Part shown: piece after piece, positions 1 to 9,442 of the stretch
How positions within the stretch are numbered: the first letter of the stretch is position 1
Layout: each line of letters opens with the position of its first letter
Source of the DNA: Streptomyces sp. NBC_01275
GTDB lineage: Bacteria; Actinomycetota; Actinomycetes; Streptomycetales; Streptomycetaceae
DNA length: 64,000 nt
NCBI RefSeq assembly: GCF_026340655.1
Contig: NZ_JAPEOZ010000001.1
Location: 4,216,001-4,280,000 of the forward strand
Direction: 5' to 3'
Notes under the pieces: model-generated
What the model saw: the letters and a program-made list of their open reading frames with translations, nothing else
What the model was told of the DNA's origin: nothing
Databases searched by the model: none
Program-made: the position numbers and the translations under genes

Positions 1-2046
1 GAGCCCGAGGACGAGACCGCCGAGCCGACCGAGGACGCCGAGAAGGCCGCCCAGGGCGGTTCTGACGGCCCCGGGGACGCCGAGAGCCCCAAGAGCGACT
101 CGGAGACCCCCGAGGACGCCCCTGACGCCCCTGGGGGCGGCGACGAGCGGCTGCGGGCGGTCGTGGCCCAGTGGGTGACCTCCGCGGACGAGAAGGAACG
201 TTCCGAGGCCGACGACGAGCGCGACGACGACGAGCGCGACGACGACGAGCCGGAGCCCCGGCCGGAGGCCGCGGCCAAGTCCGCCGCCAAGGCCGCGCCG
301 AAGTGGGCGGCCGACGCCTCTGACAAGGACGACGCGGACGACACGGACAAGAAGGAAAGCAAGGAGAAGGCGGACAAGAAGGACGACGAAGGCGACAAGG
401 AAGCCGAGGGCGGCGAGCCCGCGGCCGACGTCTCCGACGACGAGCCCGACGACTCCCCCGTAGACCAGCCCACCGCCGTCTTCAAGGCCCCCCGGCCCGC
501 CAAGCCCGCCGTCGACCAGCCGACCACCACGCTGAAGCTGAGCGACGCCGTCAGGAAGGCCGGGCCGGAGACCAAGCCCGAGCCGAAGGCGGAGCCCGAG
601 GCCAAGCCCGCGCCGGAGGTCGAGCGGACCAGCAGGTTCGTCGCGCTCAAGCCGCTCGACGAGCCGCGCACGCCGAAGCCCGCCGCGCCGACCGGCGCCG
701 CCGCCGACGTCACCGCTCTCGTCCCCCAGATCGGTCCCGAGCGCACCACGCAGCAGCCGCTGCCGCCGAAGCCGCCGCTGGATCTGCTGGCCGAGCTGAC
801 GAACACCCCGCCGCCTCCGCCGACCCCGCTGCGGACGGTCGGGCGGCGGCTGAAGATCTGGACGCCGCTGGTCATCCTGCTGATCGTCGTGTTTGCGATC
901 GTGCAGGCCGTGCGCCCGCTGCCGGCGACCGCGTTGACCCTCACCGCGAAGGACTCGTACACCTTCGAGGGCGGCAAGACGCAGCTGCCCTGGCCGAGTG
1001 AGGGGCAGGGCTGGATGGACGCCGACGGCGTCGGCACGATGGGCAGTTTCGGCAAGCAGACGCCCGTGGCCATCGGCTCGGTCGCCAAGACCATGACGGC
1101 GTACATCATCCTCAAGGACCACCCGATGAAGGCCGGGGAGGAAGGTCCGGAGATCGAGGTCGACGCGACGGCGGAGAAGGAGGGCGGCTACGACCTCTCC
1201 GGCGACGAGTCGACGCTCAACACCGTCAAGGCCGGCGACCAACTCACCGAGAAGCAGGCCCTGTCGGCCGTTCTGATCCCCTCCGCCAACAACATCGCGC
1301 GGCTGCTCGCGCGCTGGGACGCGGGCTCGGAGGCGGCGTTCGTGAAGAAGATGAACGCCACCGCCAAGGAACTGGGGATGACGAACACGACGTACACCGA
1401 CCCGTCGGGCCTGAAGGAGACCACCGTCTCCACGGCCGAGGACCAGGTGAAGCTCGGCCGCGCGTTCGTTAAGGTCCCGGCCCTGGTCGCCATCTCCAGC
1501 GCGGCCAGCTGGACCGACCCGTCCGGCAAGTACTGGACGAACTACAACACTCTGCCGTACTACATCGGCGCGATCGGCATCAAGACCGGCAGCACCACCG
1601 CGGCCGGCGGCAACCTGCTCTTCGCCTCCCGCAAGAAGGTCAACGGGCGGACGGTGACCCTCGTCGGCGCGGTCCTCGGCCAGCACAAGCCGAAGATCCT
1701 CGAGACGGTCAACGCGGTCAGCAAGACGGCGCTGCTCGCCGCCCAGGACGCGCTCACCTCGGCGAAGATCCTGAAGAAGGGCGACGTCGTCGGGTACGTG
1801 GACGACAAGCTGGGCGGGCACACGCCCGTCGTCATCACCAAGGACGTCCCCGCCGTCGGCTGGGCGGGCATGACGGTGAAGCTGTCCTTCACCGCCGACG
1901 AGGTGCCGCACACGGCGAAGGCGGGCACCCAGGTGGGCACGCTCACCGTCGGGGACGGCTCCAGCAGTGCCGTGAAGGTGCCGGTCGCCCTTCAGGCGGA
2001 CCTGGTCGAGCCGGGCTTCTCGGACAAGCTGAAGCGCGTCGGCTGA
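1..2046 (+). CDS. D-alanyl-D-alanine carboxypeptidase (PBP5-like serine peptidase), 5' end missing
   Basis: The frame is open from base 1, so the true start is upstream and the GTG at 163 is internal. The first ~270 codons encode an acidic, Lys/Glu/Pro-rich cytoplasmic tail. One membrane segment follows near bases 857-915, then an extracytoplasmic peptidase S11 domain. All three penicillin-binding motifs are visible: SVAK (Ser codon at 1078), SAN (1282) and KTG (1582), in the usual order and spacing. The enzyme should remove the terminal D-Ala of peptidoglycan stem peptides outside the membrane. The long charged N-terminal extension before the membrane anchor is typical of Streptomyces members of this family. 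A hairpin just downstream fits a terminator. Confidence 0.93.
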   Translation, partial: EPEDETAEPTEDAEKAAQGGSDGPGDAESPKSDSETPEDAPDAPGGGDERLRAVVAQWVTSADEKERSEADDERDDDERDDDEPEPRPEAAAKSAAKAAPKWAADASDKDDADDTDKKESKEKADKKDDEGDKEAEGGEPAADVSDDEPDDSPVDQPTAVFKAPRPAKPAVDQPTTTLKLSDAVRKAGPETKPEPKAEPEAKPAPEVERTSRFVALKPLDEPRTPKPAAPTGAAADVTALVPQIGPERTTQQPLPPKPPLDLLAELTNTPPPPPTPLRTVGRRLKIWTPLVILLIVVFAIVQAVRPLPATALTLTAKDSYTFEGGKTQLPWPSEGQGWMDADGVGTMGSFGKQTPVAIGSVAKTMTAYIILKDHPMKAGEEGPEIEVDATAEKEGGYDLSGDESTLNTVKAGDQLTEKQALSAVLIPSANNIARLLARWDAGSEAAFVKKMNATAKELGMTNTTYTDPSGLKETTVSTAEDQVKLGRAFVKVPALVAISSAASWTDPSGKYWTNYNTLPYYIGAIGIKTGSTTAAGGNLLFASRKKVNGRTVTLVGAVLGQHKPKILETVNAVSKTALLAAQDALTSAKILKKGDVVGYVDDKLGGHTPVVITKDVPAVGWAGMTVKLSFTADEVPHTAKAGTQVGTLTVGDGSSSAVKVPVALQADLVEPGFSDKLKRVG

Positions 2047-2088
2047 CCGGCGACCGGCCGTCGTCCCGTGGACGCACGCTTCTTCCGT

Positions 2089-2118
2089 CACCCCGTCGGG
2101 CAGCCGCCCGGCGGGGTG
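2089..2118 (+). terminator. Hairpin after the carboxypeptidase gene
   Basis: Arms CACCCCGTCGGGC and GCCCGGCGGGGTG form a 13-bp stem (one G-T pair) with a 4-base loop, 43 bases after the stop codon. There is no U-tract, as is common in Streptomyces. Confidence 0.6.
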
Positions 2119-2168
2119 CGTGCTAGCGTCACGAAACGGGACAGGTCGCCGGTCGCGAGGAAGCTGCC

Positions 2169-4145
2169 GTGAAGCGGACGCGAACGGTACGCGGCCGAGA
2201 ACAGAAGACGGGACACGGGGAGTGCCTTCAGGTGGCCACTGCGGAGCCGACACGCGCCGAGGACGACACCGACACCGGTCCGGACCCGGACACCGGTGCG
2301 CGCACCCGGGTGCCCGCGCCCGCGTCGGGTGATCATGACAAGCGTGCGCACGACGACCACGACGACGATCACGACCACCCTCACGCCCATGATCACGACG
2401 ACCCCGCCCCCTCCCGCATGAGCGCCGCCTACGACCGCCTGCGCGGCTGGCTCCGCCGGCATCTCGTCCTCTCCGTCACCGGCCTCTCCGGCGTCCTCCA
2501 CCTCGTCTGGTTCTTCGCGTTCGCGAACAGCGGCGGCGACCTCGCGGCGCAGGACGCGTGGGCCGAGTTCGTCGGCCGCCATCCCGACTCCGCGTACAAC
2601 CTCGCCTGGTACGGCGGGATGCACCCGGTGTCGTACAGCGTGGTGTCGCCGTATCTGATGTCGGTGCTCGGCGTCCGTACGACGATGATGATCGCCGGGA
2701 CGCTCTCGGCGGGGCTGCTGACCCTGATCCTGCTGCGCTGCCGGCCGGTGAAGAACCCGGTGTGGCCGGCGCTGGCGGGCGTCTTCGCCCTGCTGTGCAA
2801 CGCCGCCTCCGGCCGGGTGACCTTCGGCCTGGGCAACATGTTCGCGCTGGCCGCGGTCGCCGTCGTGTTCTGCTGGCCGCACCGCTGGCGCTACAAACGC
2901 TGGGCGAAGGCCCTGTGCGCGGCCCCGCTCGCCGCCCTCGCCACCATGGGGTCGCCGGTCGCGGGACTGTTCGTGGGCCTGGTGGCGGTCGCGCTGTTCC
3001 TGCAGAAGCGGCGGCCGGGCGCGTGGGCGCTGGGCCTGGCCCCGGCGGCGGTCGTCGCGGTCTCCGCCTGGCTGTTCCCCTTCTCCGGCACCCAGCCGAT
3101 GTCCTTCGCCTCGGCGTCCCTGCCCCTGATGTCCGCCGCCGCCGTCTACTACGTCGTCCCGCGCGACTGGAAGACCGTACGGATCACGGCCGCCGTGTAC
3201 GGGCTCGGGGTACTGCTGGTCTGGCTGATCAGCTCGCAGATCGGGTCCAACATCACCCGGCTCGCGATGCTGTTCACGGGCGTGGTGCTGATGGCCGCCC
3301 TGCCGTTCACGGTGCCGCGCAGCCGCAAGTGGTACGTGACCGTCCTGGCGTTCGCCGGGTTCGTCGGCTGGATCGGCTTCAAGTCGGTCGACGACGTCTA
3401 CCGTACGACCCCTGCCGCCTCCTGGGCGCGTGAGCTGGCCCCTCTCGTCAACGAACTCCAGGACACCGGCGCGGAGAAGGGCCGTGTCGAGGTCGTGCCG
3501 GCCCGCTCGCACCGCGAGGCCTCCGCCCTCGCGCCCTACGTCAACCTGGCCCGCGGCTGGAACCGGCAGGCCGACATGGAGCGCAACCCCCTCTTCTACG
3601 ACGACACCCTCAACTCGGCGAACTACCACGAGTGGCTCCAGCGGTGGGCCGTGCACTTCGTCGTCGTCCCCAAGGACGAACTGGACGGGGACGGCGGCGA
3701 GCGCGAGCGGGAACTGGTGCAGCGCGGGCTGCCGTACCTGTCGCAGGTGTGGGGCGACGCGAACTGGCAGCTGTTCCGGGTCACCGACCCCGCGTCACTC
3801 GCCGAGCCGAACGCGGTCGTGCAGCGCGCCGAGCAGGGCGAGATGACGATCGACGTGAAGAAGGCGGGGCGGATCCTGATCCGGATCCCGTACTCGCCGT
3901 GGCTCAGCGTCGTCGACGCGGAGGGCAAGAGCCTGAAGGCTCCCCAGGAGACGGAGGCGTCGAAGCACCGGGCCGAGGGCGAGGCGAAGTCGTACTCCAA
4001 CGTCAACGGGTGTCTGTACGAGACGGAGGAGGACGCGGAGGGCGACAAGTGGACGATGCTGCTCGCACCGAAGGCGGGCACGTATCGGCTGGCCGCGCCC
4101 TATCAGCTGCCCCGGGGCACCCCGTGCCCGGACGAGCTGAAGTGA
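2169..4145 (+). CDS. Polytopic membrane protein with His/Asp-rich N-terminal tail
   Basis: The product has 658 residues. The GTG start is preceded by GAGGAAG at about 2156. Residues ~35-85 are strongly hydrophilic, ending in a run of His and Asp (DHDKRAHDDHDDDHDHPHAH), which could bind metal. Residues ~95-420 contain roughly ten hydrophobic helices. The last ~230 residues are soluble and probably extracellular, with a repeated beta-rich character. Homologues in Streptomyces are usually labelled MFS or integral membrane protein. The helix-then-large-C-terminal-domain layout is closer to GT-C-type glycosyltransferases than to a transporter, but no catalytic motif was identified. The function is therefore unknown. 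It lies just after the carboxypeptidase, separated by a hairpin, so it is probably transcribed separately. Confidence 0.85.
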   Translation: MKRTRTVRGREQKTGHGECLQVATAEPTRAEDDTDTGPDPDTGARTRVPAPASGDHDKRAHDDHDDDHDHPHAHDHDDPAPSRMSAAYDRLRGWLRRHLVLSVTGLSGVLHLVWFFAFANSGGDLAAQDAWAEFVGRHPDSAYNLAWYGGMHPVSYSVVSPYLMSVLGVRTTMMIAGTLSAGLLTLILLRCRPVKNPVWPALAGVFALLCNAASGRVTFGLGNMFALAAVAVVFCWPHRWRYKRWAKALCAAPLAALATMGSPVAGLFVGLVAVALFLQKRRPGAWALGLAPAAVVAVSAWLFPFSGTQPMSFASASLPLMSAAAVYYVVPRDWKTVRITAAVYGLGVLLVWLISSQIGSNITRLAMLFTGVVLMAALPFTVPRSRKWYVTVLAFAGFVGWIGFKSVDDVYRTTPAASWARELAPLVNELQDTGAEKGRVEVVPARSHREASALAPYVNLARGWNRQADMERNPLFYDDTLNSANYHEWLQRWAVHFVVVPKDELDGDGGERERELVQRGLPYLSQVWGDANWQLFRVTDPASLAEPNAVVQRAEQGEMTIDVKKAGRILIRIPYSPWLSVVDAEGKSLKAPQETEASKHRAEGEAKSYSNVNGCLYETEEDAEGDKWTMLLAPKAGTYRLAAPYQLPRGTPCPDELK

Positions 4146-4172
4146 CCCCGCGTCGAGGATGACCGCCCGTGA

Positions 4173-5015
4173 CTACCTCAGCTGGGCCACATAGGCGTCC
4201 GTCCCCGGCACCGTAGGCACGAACGGTGCCACCAGCTCCACCCTCCCCCCGACCCCCGCGTCCGTCACCGCCTCGTCCAACCCCCTGAAGTGCTGCTCCC
4301 AGCACTCCCTCGGGTCGGTCTGCAGGAACCACAGGAGGGTCAGGCGGGTGTCGACGCCCTCGACCTGCTTGACGTACGTCATGCGGTCGCCGGGGAGGGG
4401 GGTCGGGCGGAAGACGGTGACCATGGCGGCCGGGGAGCCGGCGAGGCGCTTGGGAAGGTGGCGGGCGCGGAGCCACTCCAGGAGGTCGGCGCGCTGCTCG
4501 GGGGTCTCGGCGTCGACGACCTCGACGACCAGCCCGGCGTACGGATGGTCCAGGGCGTGGAAGTCCCTCGGGCCCGCCGCCCCGTCCCGGTACACCGTCG
4601 CCTCGTGGTCCTGGAAGGCCGTGAACACGTGGGTGCGGTCCTGGTAGACGCGGGCGTCCCGGTTGAGGCGCTTGTTGACGGCGACGGTCCACTTCATGTG
4701 GTCGTCGTAGCGGCCGTCCGTGACCCAGTACGTGGAGAGGTAGCAGCCGGCGGTGACGGGCTGGGCGATCGCCGACTTCTCGGGATAGCGGAGCAGTTGC
4801 AGATCCCGGGTCGCCACCCATCGCCGTCCCGCGTACATCCAGGGCATGGCCATCGCGCCGGCGTAGTAGTGGTCGTCCTCGTACCAGCGGTTGTAGGCGT
4901 ACTCGTGCCCCGGGTGCGGCTCGACCATGGTGATCAGGGCATGGCCGGGACGGACTCCGTACGGGCCCACGGCGGCCAGTTCGGCGTACGTCTCGCTGCG
5001 GGTCTCCTCGCTCAC
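4173..5015 (-). CDS. Unknown protein with EthD-like (dimeric alpha-beta barrel) character
   Basis: The product has 280 residues from the GTG at 5015, chosen because GGAAGGGGAG lies directly upstream. A second in-frame GTG at 5045 has no comparable site. Features seen are an NRWYEDDHY segment near residue 42 and a later DHPYAGLVVEVVD strand. A pattern of W-Y-D/E-x-H after a beta strand is common in EthD-type or NIPSNAP-type ferredoxin-like folds, which often bind flavins or hydrophobic substrates. The assignment is inferred from pattern only. The gene is divergent from the SDR at 5096, with a perfect 17-bp palindrome between them, so it probably belongs to the shared catabolic regulon described in the findings. 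Confidence 0.75.
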   Translation of the reverse strand: MSEETRSETYAELAAVGPYGVRPGHALITMVEPHPGHEYAYNRWYEDDHYYAGAMAMPWMYAGRRWVATRDLQLLRYPEKSAIAQPVTAGCYLSTYWVTDGRYDDHMKWTVAVNKRLNRDARVYQDRTHVFTAFQDHEATVYRDGAAGPRDFHALDHPYAGLVVEVVDAETPEQRADLLEWLRARHLPKRLAGSPAAMVTVFRPTPLPGDRMTYVKQVEGVDTRLTLLWFLQTDPRECWEQHFRGLDEAVTDAGVGGRVELVAPFVPTVPGTDAYVAQLR

Positions 5016-5051
5016 GTTGCTCCCCTTCCGTCCTCCTGCGCTCACCCCTAC

Positions 5052-5068
5052 TCTGACGCTCCGTCAGA
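5052..5068. promoter_or_regulatory. Operator 1, perfect palindrome between divergent genes
   Basis: TCTGACG-CTC-CGTCAGA, both half-sites complete. It lies 36 bases before the unknown gene (4173-5015) and 27 bases before the SDR gene (5096), placed to repress both promoters. Same motif as the other ten sites listed. Confidence 0.8.
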
Positions 5069-5095
5069 AAAGGTGCCAGAGCCGGGAGGCCACCG

Positions 5096-5884
5096 ATGTC
5101 ACTGCTCGCGGGCAAGACCGTCGTCGTCTCGGGAGTCGGGGCCGGGCTCGGACACCAGGTCGCCGCCGCCGTCGTTCGGGACGGCGGGAGCGCCGTGCTG
5201 GGGGCGCGGACCGAGGCGAACCTCGCCAAGAGCGCGGCCGAGATCGATCCGGACGGGTCGCACACCGCATGGCGGGCGACCGACATCAGGGACGAGGGCC
5301 AGTGCGAGGCGCTCGCGGCGCTGGCGCGGGAGCGGTTCGGCGGGATCGACGCGGTGGTCCACGTGGCCGCCTGGGACTCCTACTTCGGCGGGCTGGCGGA
5401 CGCCGACTTCACGACCTGGCAGTCGGTCCTGGACGTGAACCTGCTGGGGACGCTGCGGATGACCCGGGCGTGCCTGGCGGGACTGAGGGCGCGCGGGGGC
5501 GGGTCGGTCGTCTTCATCGGCACGCAGTCGGCGGTGGCGGCCCCCTCCCAGGTGCGGCAGGCGGCGTACGCGGCGTCGAAGGGGGCGCTGACCAGCGCGA
5601 TGTACTCCCTGGCGCGGGAGTTGGGTCCGGACCGGATCCGGGTCAACACCGTGCTGCCGGGGTGGATGTGGGGGCCGCCGGTGCAGGCGTACGTGCAGTT
5701 CACGGCGCAGACGGAGGGGGTGCCGGAGGCGGAGGTGCTGGGCCGGCTCACCGAGCGGATGGCCCTGCCGGATCTGGCCACGGACGCGGACGTGGCGGAC
5801 GCGGCGGCGTTTCTCGCCTCGGACCGGGCGCGGGCGATCACGGGGCAGTCCTTGCTGGTCAACGCAGGTGAGTTGATGCGATGA
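5096..5884 (+). CDS. Short-chain dehydrogenase/reductase (SDR)
   Basis: The product has 262 residues; the ATG follows GGGAGG with good spacing. The N-terminal Rossmann motif reads SGVGAGLG (residues ~13-20), and the catalytic YAASK lies near residue 160 with the Ser in IGTQSA about 15 residues earlier. This is the classical SDR arrangement for an NAD(P)-dependent alcohol or ketone oxidoreductase. The substrate cannot be read from sequence. The gene shares a promoter region and a perfect operator palindrome with the divergent gene at 4173-5015, which points to co-regulation with the dispersed catabolic genes. Confidence 0.93.
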   Translation: MSLLAGKTVVVSGVGAGLGHQVAAAVVRDGGSAVLGARTEANLAKSAAEIDPDGSHTAWRATDIRDEGQCEALAALARERFGGIDAVVHVAAWDSYFGGLADADFTTWQSVLDVNLLGTLRMTRACLAGLRARGGGSVVFIGTQSAVAAPSQVRQAAYAASKGALTSAMYSLARELGPDRIRVNTVLPGWMWGPPVQAYVQFTAQTEGVPEAEVLGRLTERMALPDLATDADVADAAAFLASDRARAITGQSLLVNAGELMR

Positions 5885-6023
5885 CCCATCAGGACTCTGT
5901 TCATGTGGATGAACGCAGACCATGATACCGAATACCTTTACCTCCCTTTGACCTTACGGTTACTTGTCGTGTTCACGCAACAGCGCCCACGATGAGCGCC
6001 GAGCGAACCATGGGAGGGCGCAC

Positions 6024-7613
6024 ATGAACGGGCTCGACTGGGCCGTGCTCATCGGCTACTTCGGCGTGATGGTCGCCATCGGCGTCTGGTCGCACAAACG
6101 GGTGGACGACGTCAGCGACTTCTTCACCGCCGGCGGCAAGATGCCCTGGTGGCTGTCCGGCATCTCGCACCACATGTCCGGCTACAGCGCGGTGATGTTC
6201 ACCGGGTACGCGGGCATCGCCTACACCTACGGCGTGACCTCCTTCGTCACCTGGTCCTTCCCCATCGCCCTCGGCGTCGCCATCGGCTCCAAGCTGTTCG
6301 CGCCGCGCATCAACCGGCTGCGGTCGCGGCTGCACGTGGCCTCGCCGCTGGAGTACCTGAAGAACCGCTACGACCTCAAGACCCAACAGGCGCTCGCCTG
6401 GTCCGGGATGCTGCTGAAGATCGTGGACGTGGGCGCGAAGTGGGCCGCGATCGCCACCCTGTTGTCCGTCTTCACGGGCATCTCCCTGAACCAGGGCATC
6501 CTCATCACCGGCGCGATCACCGCCGTCTACTGCACGATCGGCGGCCTGTGGGCGGACGCGCTGACCGAACTCGGCCAGTTCGTCATCCAACTCCTGGCCG
6601 GCGTCGCGATGTTCGTCGCCGTCGTGCTCAAGCTCGACGACAAGGGCATCGGCTTCTTCGGAGCCTGGGACGAGCCCGAGCTCAAGGGCCACGGGGAGCC
6701 GCTGGTGGGGCCGTACGGCACGGTCTTCCTGCTCGCCTTCCTCTTCATCAAGCTCTTCGAGTACAACGGCGGCATGCTCAACCAGGCCCAGCGCTACATG
6801 GCCACGGCCAACGCGCGCGAGGCCGAGCGGTCGGCGCGACTGTCCGCCGCCCTGTGGCTGGTATGGCCCGTGGTGCTGTTCTTCCCCATGTGGATGTCAC
6901 CGCTCCTGGTGCAGTCGCAGAAGCCCGACGGCTCCGACTCCTACGGCCTGATGACCGAACAGCTGCTCCCGCACGGCCTGTTGGGGCTCGTCATCGTCGG
7001 CTTCTTCTCGCACACCATGGCCATGTGCTCCTCCGACGCCAACGCCATCGCCGCCGTCTTCACCCGGGACTGCGCGCCGGTGGTGTGGCGCAGGGCGCGG
7101 ACGTGGAGCGAGGGCCAGGGGCTGCGCGTCGCCCGGATCACGACCGTGGTCTTCCTCGGCCTGTCCATGGCGGCGGCCACCCAGGTCAACTCCCCCGCCT
7201 TCAAGGACATCATCACGGTCGTCATCAAGTGGGTGGCCGGTCTGATGGGCCCGATGGCCATCCCGATGATGCTGGGCCTGCTGCGCCCCTTCCGCCGCTC
7301 CGGCCCGACGGCCGCGCTGACCAGCTGGTCGATGGGTCTGCTGGCCTTCTGGCTGGTCAACTACCCGATCAACTGGAACGTCGACGGCGGGGTGCCGTTG
7401 CAGTACCAGGTCTCGATCCCGCTGGCCGTGTCCCTGGTCCTGTACATCCTGATCGGCTTCCTCAAGCCGGAGGACACCCCCGAGCGGCTCGCGATCATCG
7501 AGCGGATCAACACGGACGGGGACGACAGCTCTTCGGGCGGCGCGGCGGCGGCCGTACCCGAGCCGCGGGACGACGCCGCCGTGCGGGGCGCGGTGCCGGC
7601 CAAGGATCTCTAA
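6024..7613 (+). CDS. Sodium:solute symporter (SSS family)
   Basis: The product has 529 residues. The ATG at 6024 is preferred to an upstream in-frame start at 5964 because GGGAGG lies just before it and the hydrophobic first helix starts at once (MNGLDWAVLIGYFGVMVAIG). About 13 membrane helices are visible. The N-terminal block with FFTAGGKMPWWLSGIS is typical of the SSS family. The last ~40 residues are a charged cytoplasmic tail. The substrate is unknown; family members carry sugars, carboxylates or amino acids with Na+. The 140 bases upstream are unusually A/T rich for the window (about 5925-5965), which suggests the promoter. The stop overlaps the convergent gene by four bases. Confidence 0.92.
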   Translation: MNGLDWAVLIGYFGVMVAIGVWSHKRVDDVSDFFTAGGKMPWWLSGISHHMSGYSAVMFTGYAGIAYTYGVTSFVTWSFPIALGVAIGSKLFAPRINRLRSRLHVASPLEYLKNRYDLKTQQALAWSGMLLKIVDVGAKWAAIATLLSVFTGISLNQGILITGAITAVYCTIGGLWADALTELGQFVIQLLAGVAMFVAVVLKLDDKGIGFFGAWDEPELKGHGEPLVGPYGTVFLLAFLFIKLFEYNGGMLNQAQRYMATANAREAERSARLSAALWLVWPVVLFFPMWMSPLLVQSQKPDGSDSYGLMTEQLLPHGLLGLVIVGFFSHTMAMCSSDANAIAAVFTRDCAPVVWRRARTWSEGQGLRVARITTVVFLGLSMAAATQVNSPAFKDIITVVIKWVAGLMGPMAIPMMLGLLRPFRRSGPTAALTSWSMGLLAFWLVNYPINWNVDGGVPLQYQVSIPLAVSLVLYILIGFLKPEDTPERLAIIERINTDGDDSSSGGAAAAVPEPRDDAAVRGAVPAKDL

Positions 7614-8785
7614 CTTCCCCTGGGATACCTGGCCAGCCAGCCCGGAGACGCCCCGGAGGGGTTGTGCAGGGCCGGCCCCTGGGTCATCTCCATGGCGAAG
7701 TCGTCGGCCAGTTCCAGGATCGTGGGGCGGCCCTCCAGCTCGGCCAGCCAGGCCGGCGGGAGGGCCGTCTCGCCGTACATCGCCCCGAGCAGCCCGCCCG
7801 CCAGGGCGGCGGTCGCGGCCGAGGGGCCGTCCTGGTTCACCGCGAGCCGCAGACCGTGCCGGACGTCCTCCGCGACGAGCGCGCAGTAGACCGCCCCGGA
7901 CAGCACACCCGCCCCCGCCCCCACCCCCGTGAGCTCCGCCACCCGTGCCGGGCCCGGCAGTCCCTGCCGTACGGCTCCCAGCGCGCGCTGCAGCGCCTCC
8001 GACACCGGCTCGTGCCCCGGCCGGGCGGCGAGCAGGGCGCGCGTCTGCTGCACCGCCGCGTCCAGGCTCTCGCCGCGGGCCAGCGCGTGCACGATCACCG
8101 CGTACGCGCCCGCCGCGAGGTATCCCACCGGGTGCCCGTGGGTCTGGGCCGCACACTCGACGGCGAGCTGGGCGACCAACTGCGGCTCCCAGCCGACGAG
8201 CAGCCCGAAGGGCGCCGAGCGGGCGACCGCCTCCCAGCCGGCGCCGGCCTCGCCGGGGTTCTTGGGCGAGTCGAGGGTGCCCATACGGTCGTCGCCGAGC
8301 CCGAGCAGCAGGGCGCGGGTCGGATCCCGGCGGGCGTACAGCCACTCCTCGTGGGCGAGCCAGCCGTCGTCCTTGCGGCGCAGGTCGGGGCCCCAGTCGC
8401 GCTGGGTGGCCGCCCAGCGCAGATACGCCCGGTGCAGATCGGTCGGCGGATACCAGGCTCCGGTGTCCCGGCGGACCTGGGCGCGGATCAGGCCGTCCAC
8501 GGTGAACAGGGTCAGCTGGGTGAGATGCGTGACCGCGCCGCGGCGGCCGTAGGCCGGGGCCAGGTCGACGACGCCCTCCTGGCCGTACCCCTGCCGGATG
8601 GCCTCGATCCCGAGCCCGTCGACAGGGGCCCCGAGCGCGTCCCCGACGGCCGCGCACAGCAGCGTGCCGCGCACCCGGCTACGGAAGTCCTGTTGTTCGG
8701 TGCGGCCCCAGACCGGACCGGCCGTCGCCCCCACCAAGTCCCCCCAGCTCTCCCGGGCACCGTCCGTACGTACGACGTCCGTCAC
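7610..8785 (-). CDS. ADP-ribosylglycohydrolase-family protein, Mg-binding aspartates missing
   Basis: The product has 391 residues from a GTG start. The N-terminal family motif GTLLCAAVGDALGAP (residues ~39-53) and the C-terminal AALAGGLLGAMYG helix place it in the ARH (DraG-like) family, which removes ADP-ribose from proteins or small molecules using two Mg ions. The conserved S/T-D-D-T metal motif is replaced by THLTQLT (near residue 87), and the C-terminal D-x-D region reads QDGPSAA. As read, the metal ligands are largely lost, so catalysis is doubtful. A binding or regulatory role is possible. It is convergent with the symporter, overlapping by four bases. Confidence 0.82.
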   Translation of the reverse strand: MTDVVRTDGARESWGDLVGATAGPVWGRTEQQDFRSRVRGTLLCAAVGDALGAPVDGLGIEAIRQGYGQEGVVDLAPAYGRRGAVTHLTQLTLFTVDGLIRAQVRRDTGAWYPPTDLHRAYLRWAATQRDWGPDLRRKDDGWLAHEEWLYARRDPTRALLLGLGDDRMGTLDSPKNPGEAGAGWEAVARSAPFGLLVGWEPQLVAQLAVECAAQTHGHPVGYLAAGAYAVIVHALARGESLDAAVQQTRALLAARPGHEPVSEALQRALGAVRQGLPGPARVAELTGVGAGAGVLSGAVYCALVAEDVRHGLRLAVNQDGPSAATAALAGGLLGAMYGETALPPAWLAELEGRPTILELADDFAMEMTQGPALHNPSGASPGWLARYPRGS

Positions 8786-8842
8786 TGTAATCGAACGCCG
8801 GTGGGGCGGGTGATGGAGATCTGGTGGGGTAAGGAGTTCGTC

Positions 8843-9364
8843 ATGACCACGCCCACCTCACGTGCCTCACAGGCCTCACGTGTTCTCCCCCTCGCCGCCA
8901 CTCTCCTCACCGGGACGGTCGCGCTCTACACGGTCCTCGTCGCCTTAGGGAACATCACGGACTTCGGCACCAACCAGCAGTTCGTCCGCCATGTGCTGGC
9001 GATGGACACGACGTTCAAGGACGACGACCTGATGTGGCGGGCGGTGACGAGCAAGGGCCTGCAGGACGCGGCCTACGTCGCGATCATCGCGTGGGAGACC
9101 GTCGCCGGGCTCGTCCTGGTCGCCGGGACCTGGTTCTGGGCGCGCCGGGACTTCGTACGCGCCCGGGCCCTGTCGACGTACGGGCTGCTGATGCTGATGC
9201 TGCTCTTCGGGGCCGGGTTCATCGCGATCGGCGGCGAGTGGTTCGCGATGTGGCAGTCGGACACCTGGAACGGGCTGGACGCGGCGACACGGGCGTTCCT
9301 GTTCAGCGGGATCGTGCTGATCGTCGACCATCTGCCGTTCCCGACGGACGAACAGACCGCCTGA
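8843..9364 (+). CDS. DUF2165-family small membrane protein
   Basis: The product has 173 residues. The ATG at 8843 has AAGGAG at 8831-8836, an ideal spacing. Four membrane segments are visible (residues ~13-35, ~73-95, ~105-128, ~145-163), with the characteristic extracellular loop TDFGTNQQFVRHVLAMDTTF and a later EWFAMWQS segment. These match the DUF2165 family of predicted small integral membrane proteins of unknown function. It appears to be a single-gene unit divergent from the ADP-ribosylglycohydrolase-like gene. Confidence 0.85.
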   Translation: MTTPTSRASQASRVLPLAATLLTGTVALYTVLVALGNITDFGTNQQFVRHVLAMDTTFKDDDLMWRAVTSKGLQDAAYVAIIAWETVAGLVLVAGTWFWARRDFVRARALSTYGLLMLMLLFGAGFIAIGGEWFAMWQSDTWNGLDAATRAFLFSGIVLIVDHLPFPTDEQTA

Positions 9365-9442
9365 CCCGCCCGCTGCCCCTTTTCGCTTATCGCCTTTCGC
9401 TCATCGGCTTTCGCATTTCGCTTTCCGCTGCTTGATCTCCTG

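Noticed and set aside
6149..8842. Upstream part of the long frame ending at 9364
   Set aside because: It runs through the symporter and opposite the ADP-ribosylglycohydrolase-like gene; only the DUF2165 part from 8843 has a ribosome site and membrane helices.
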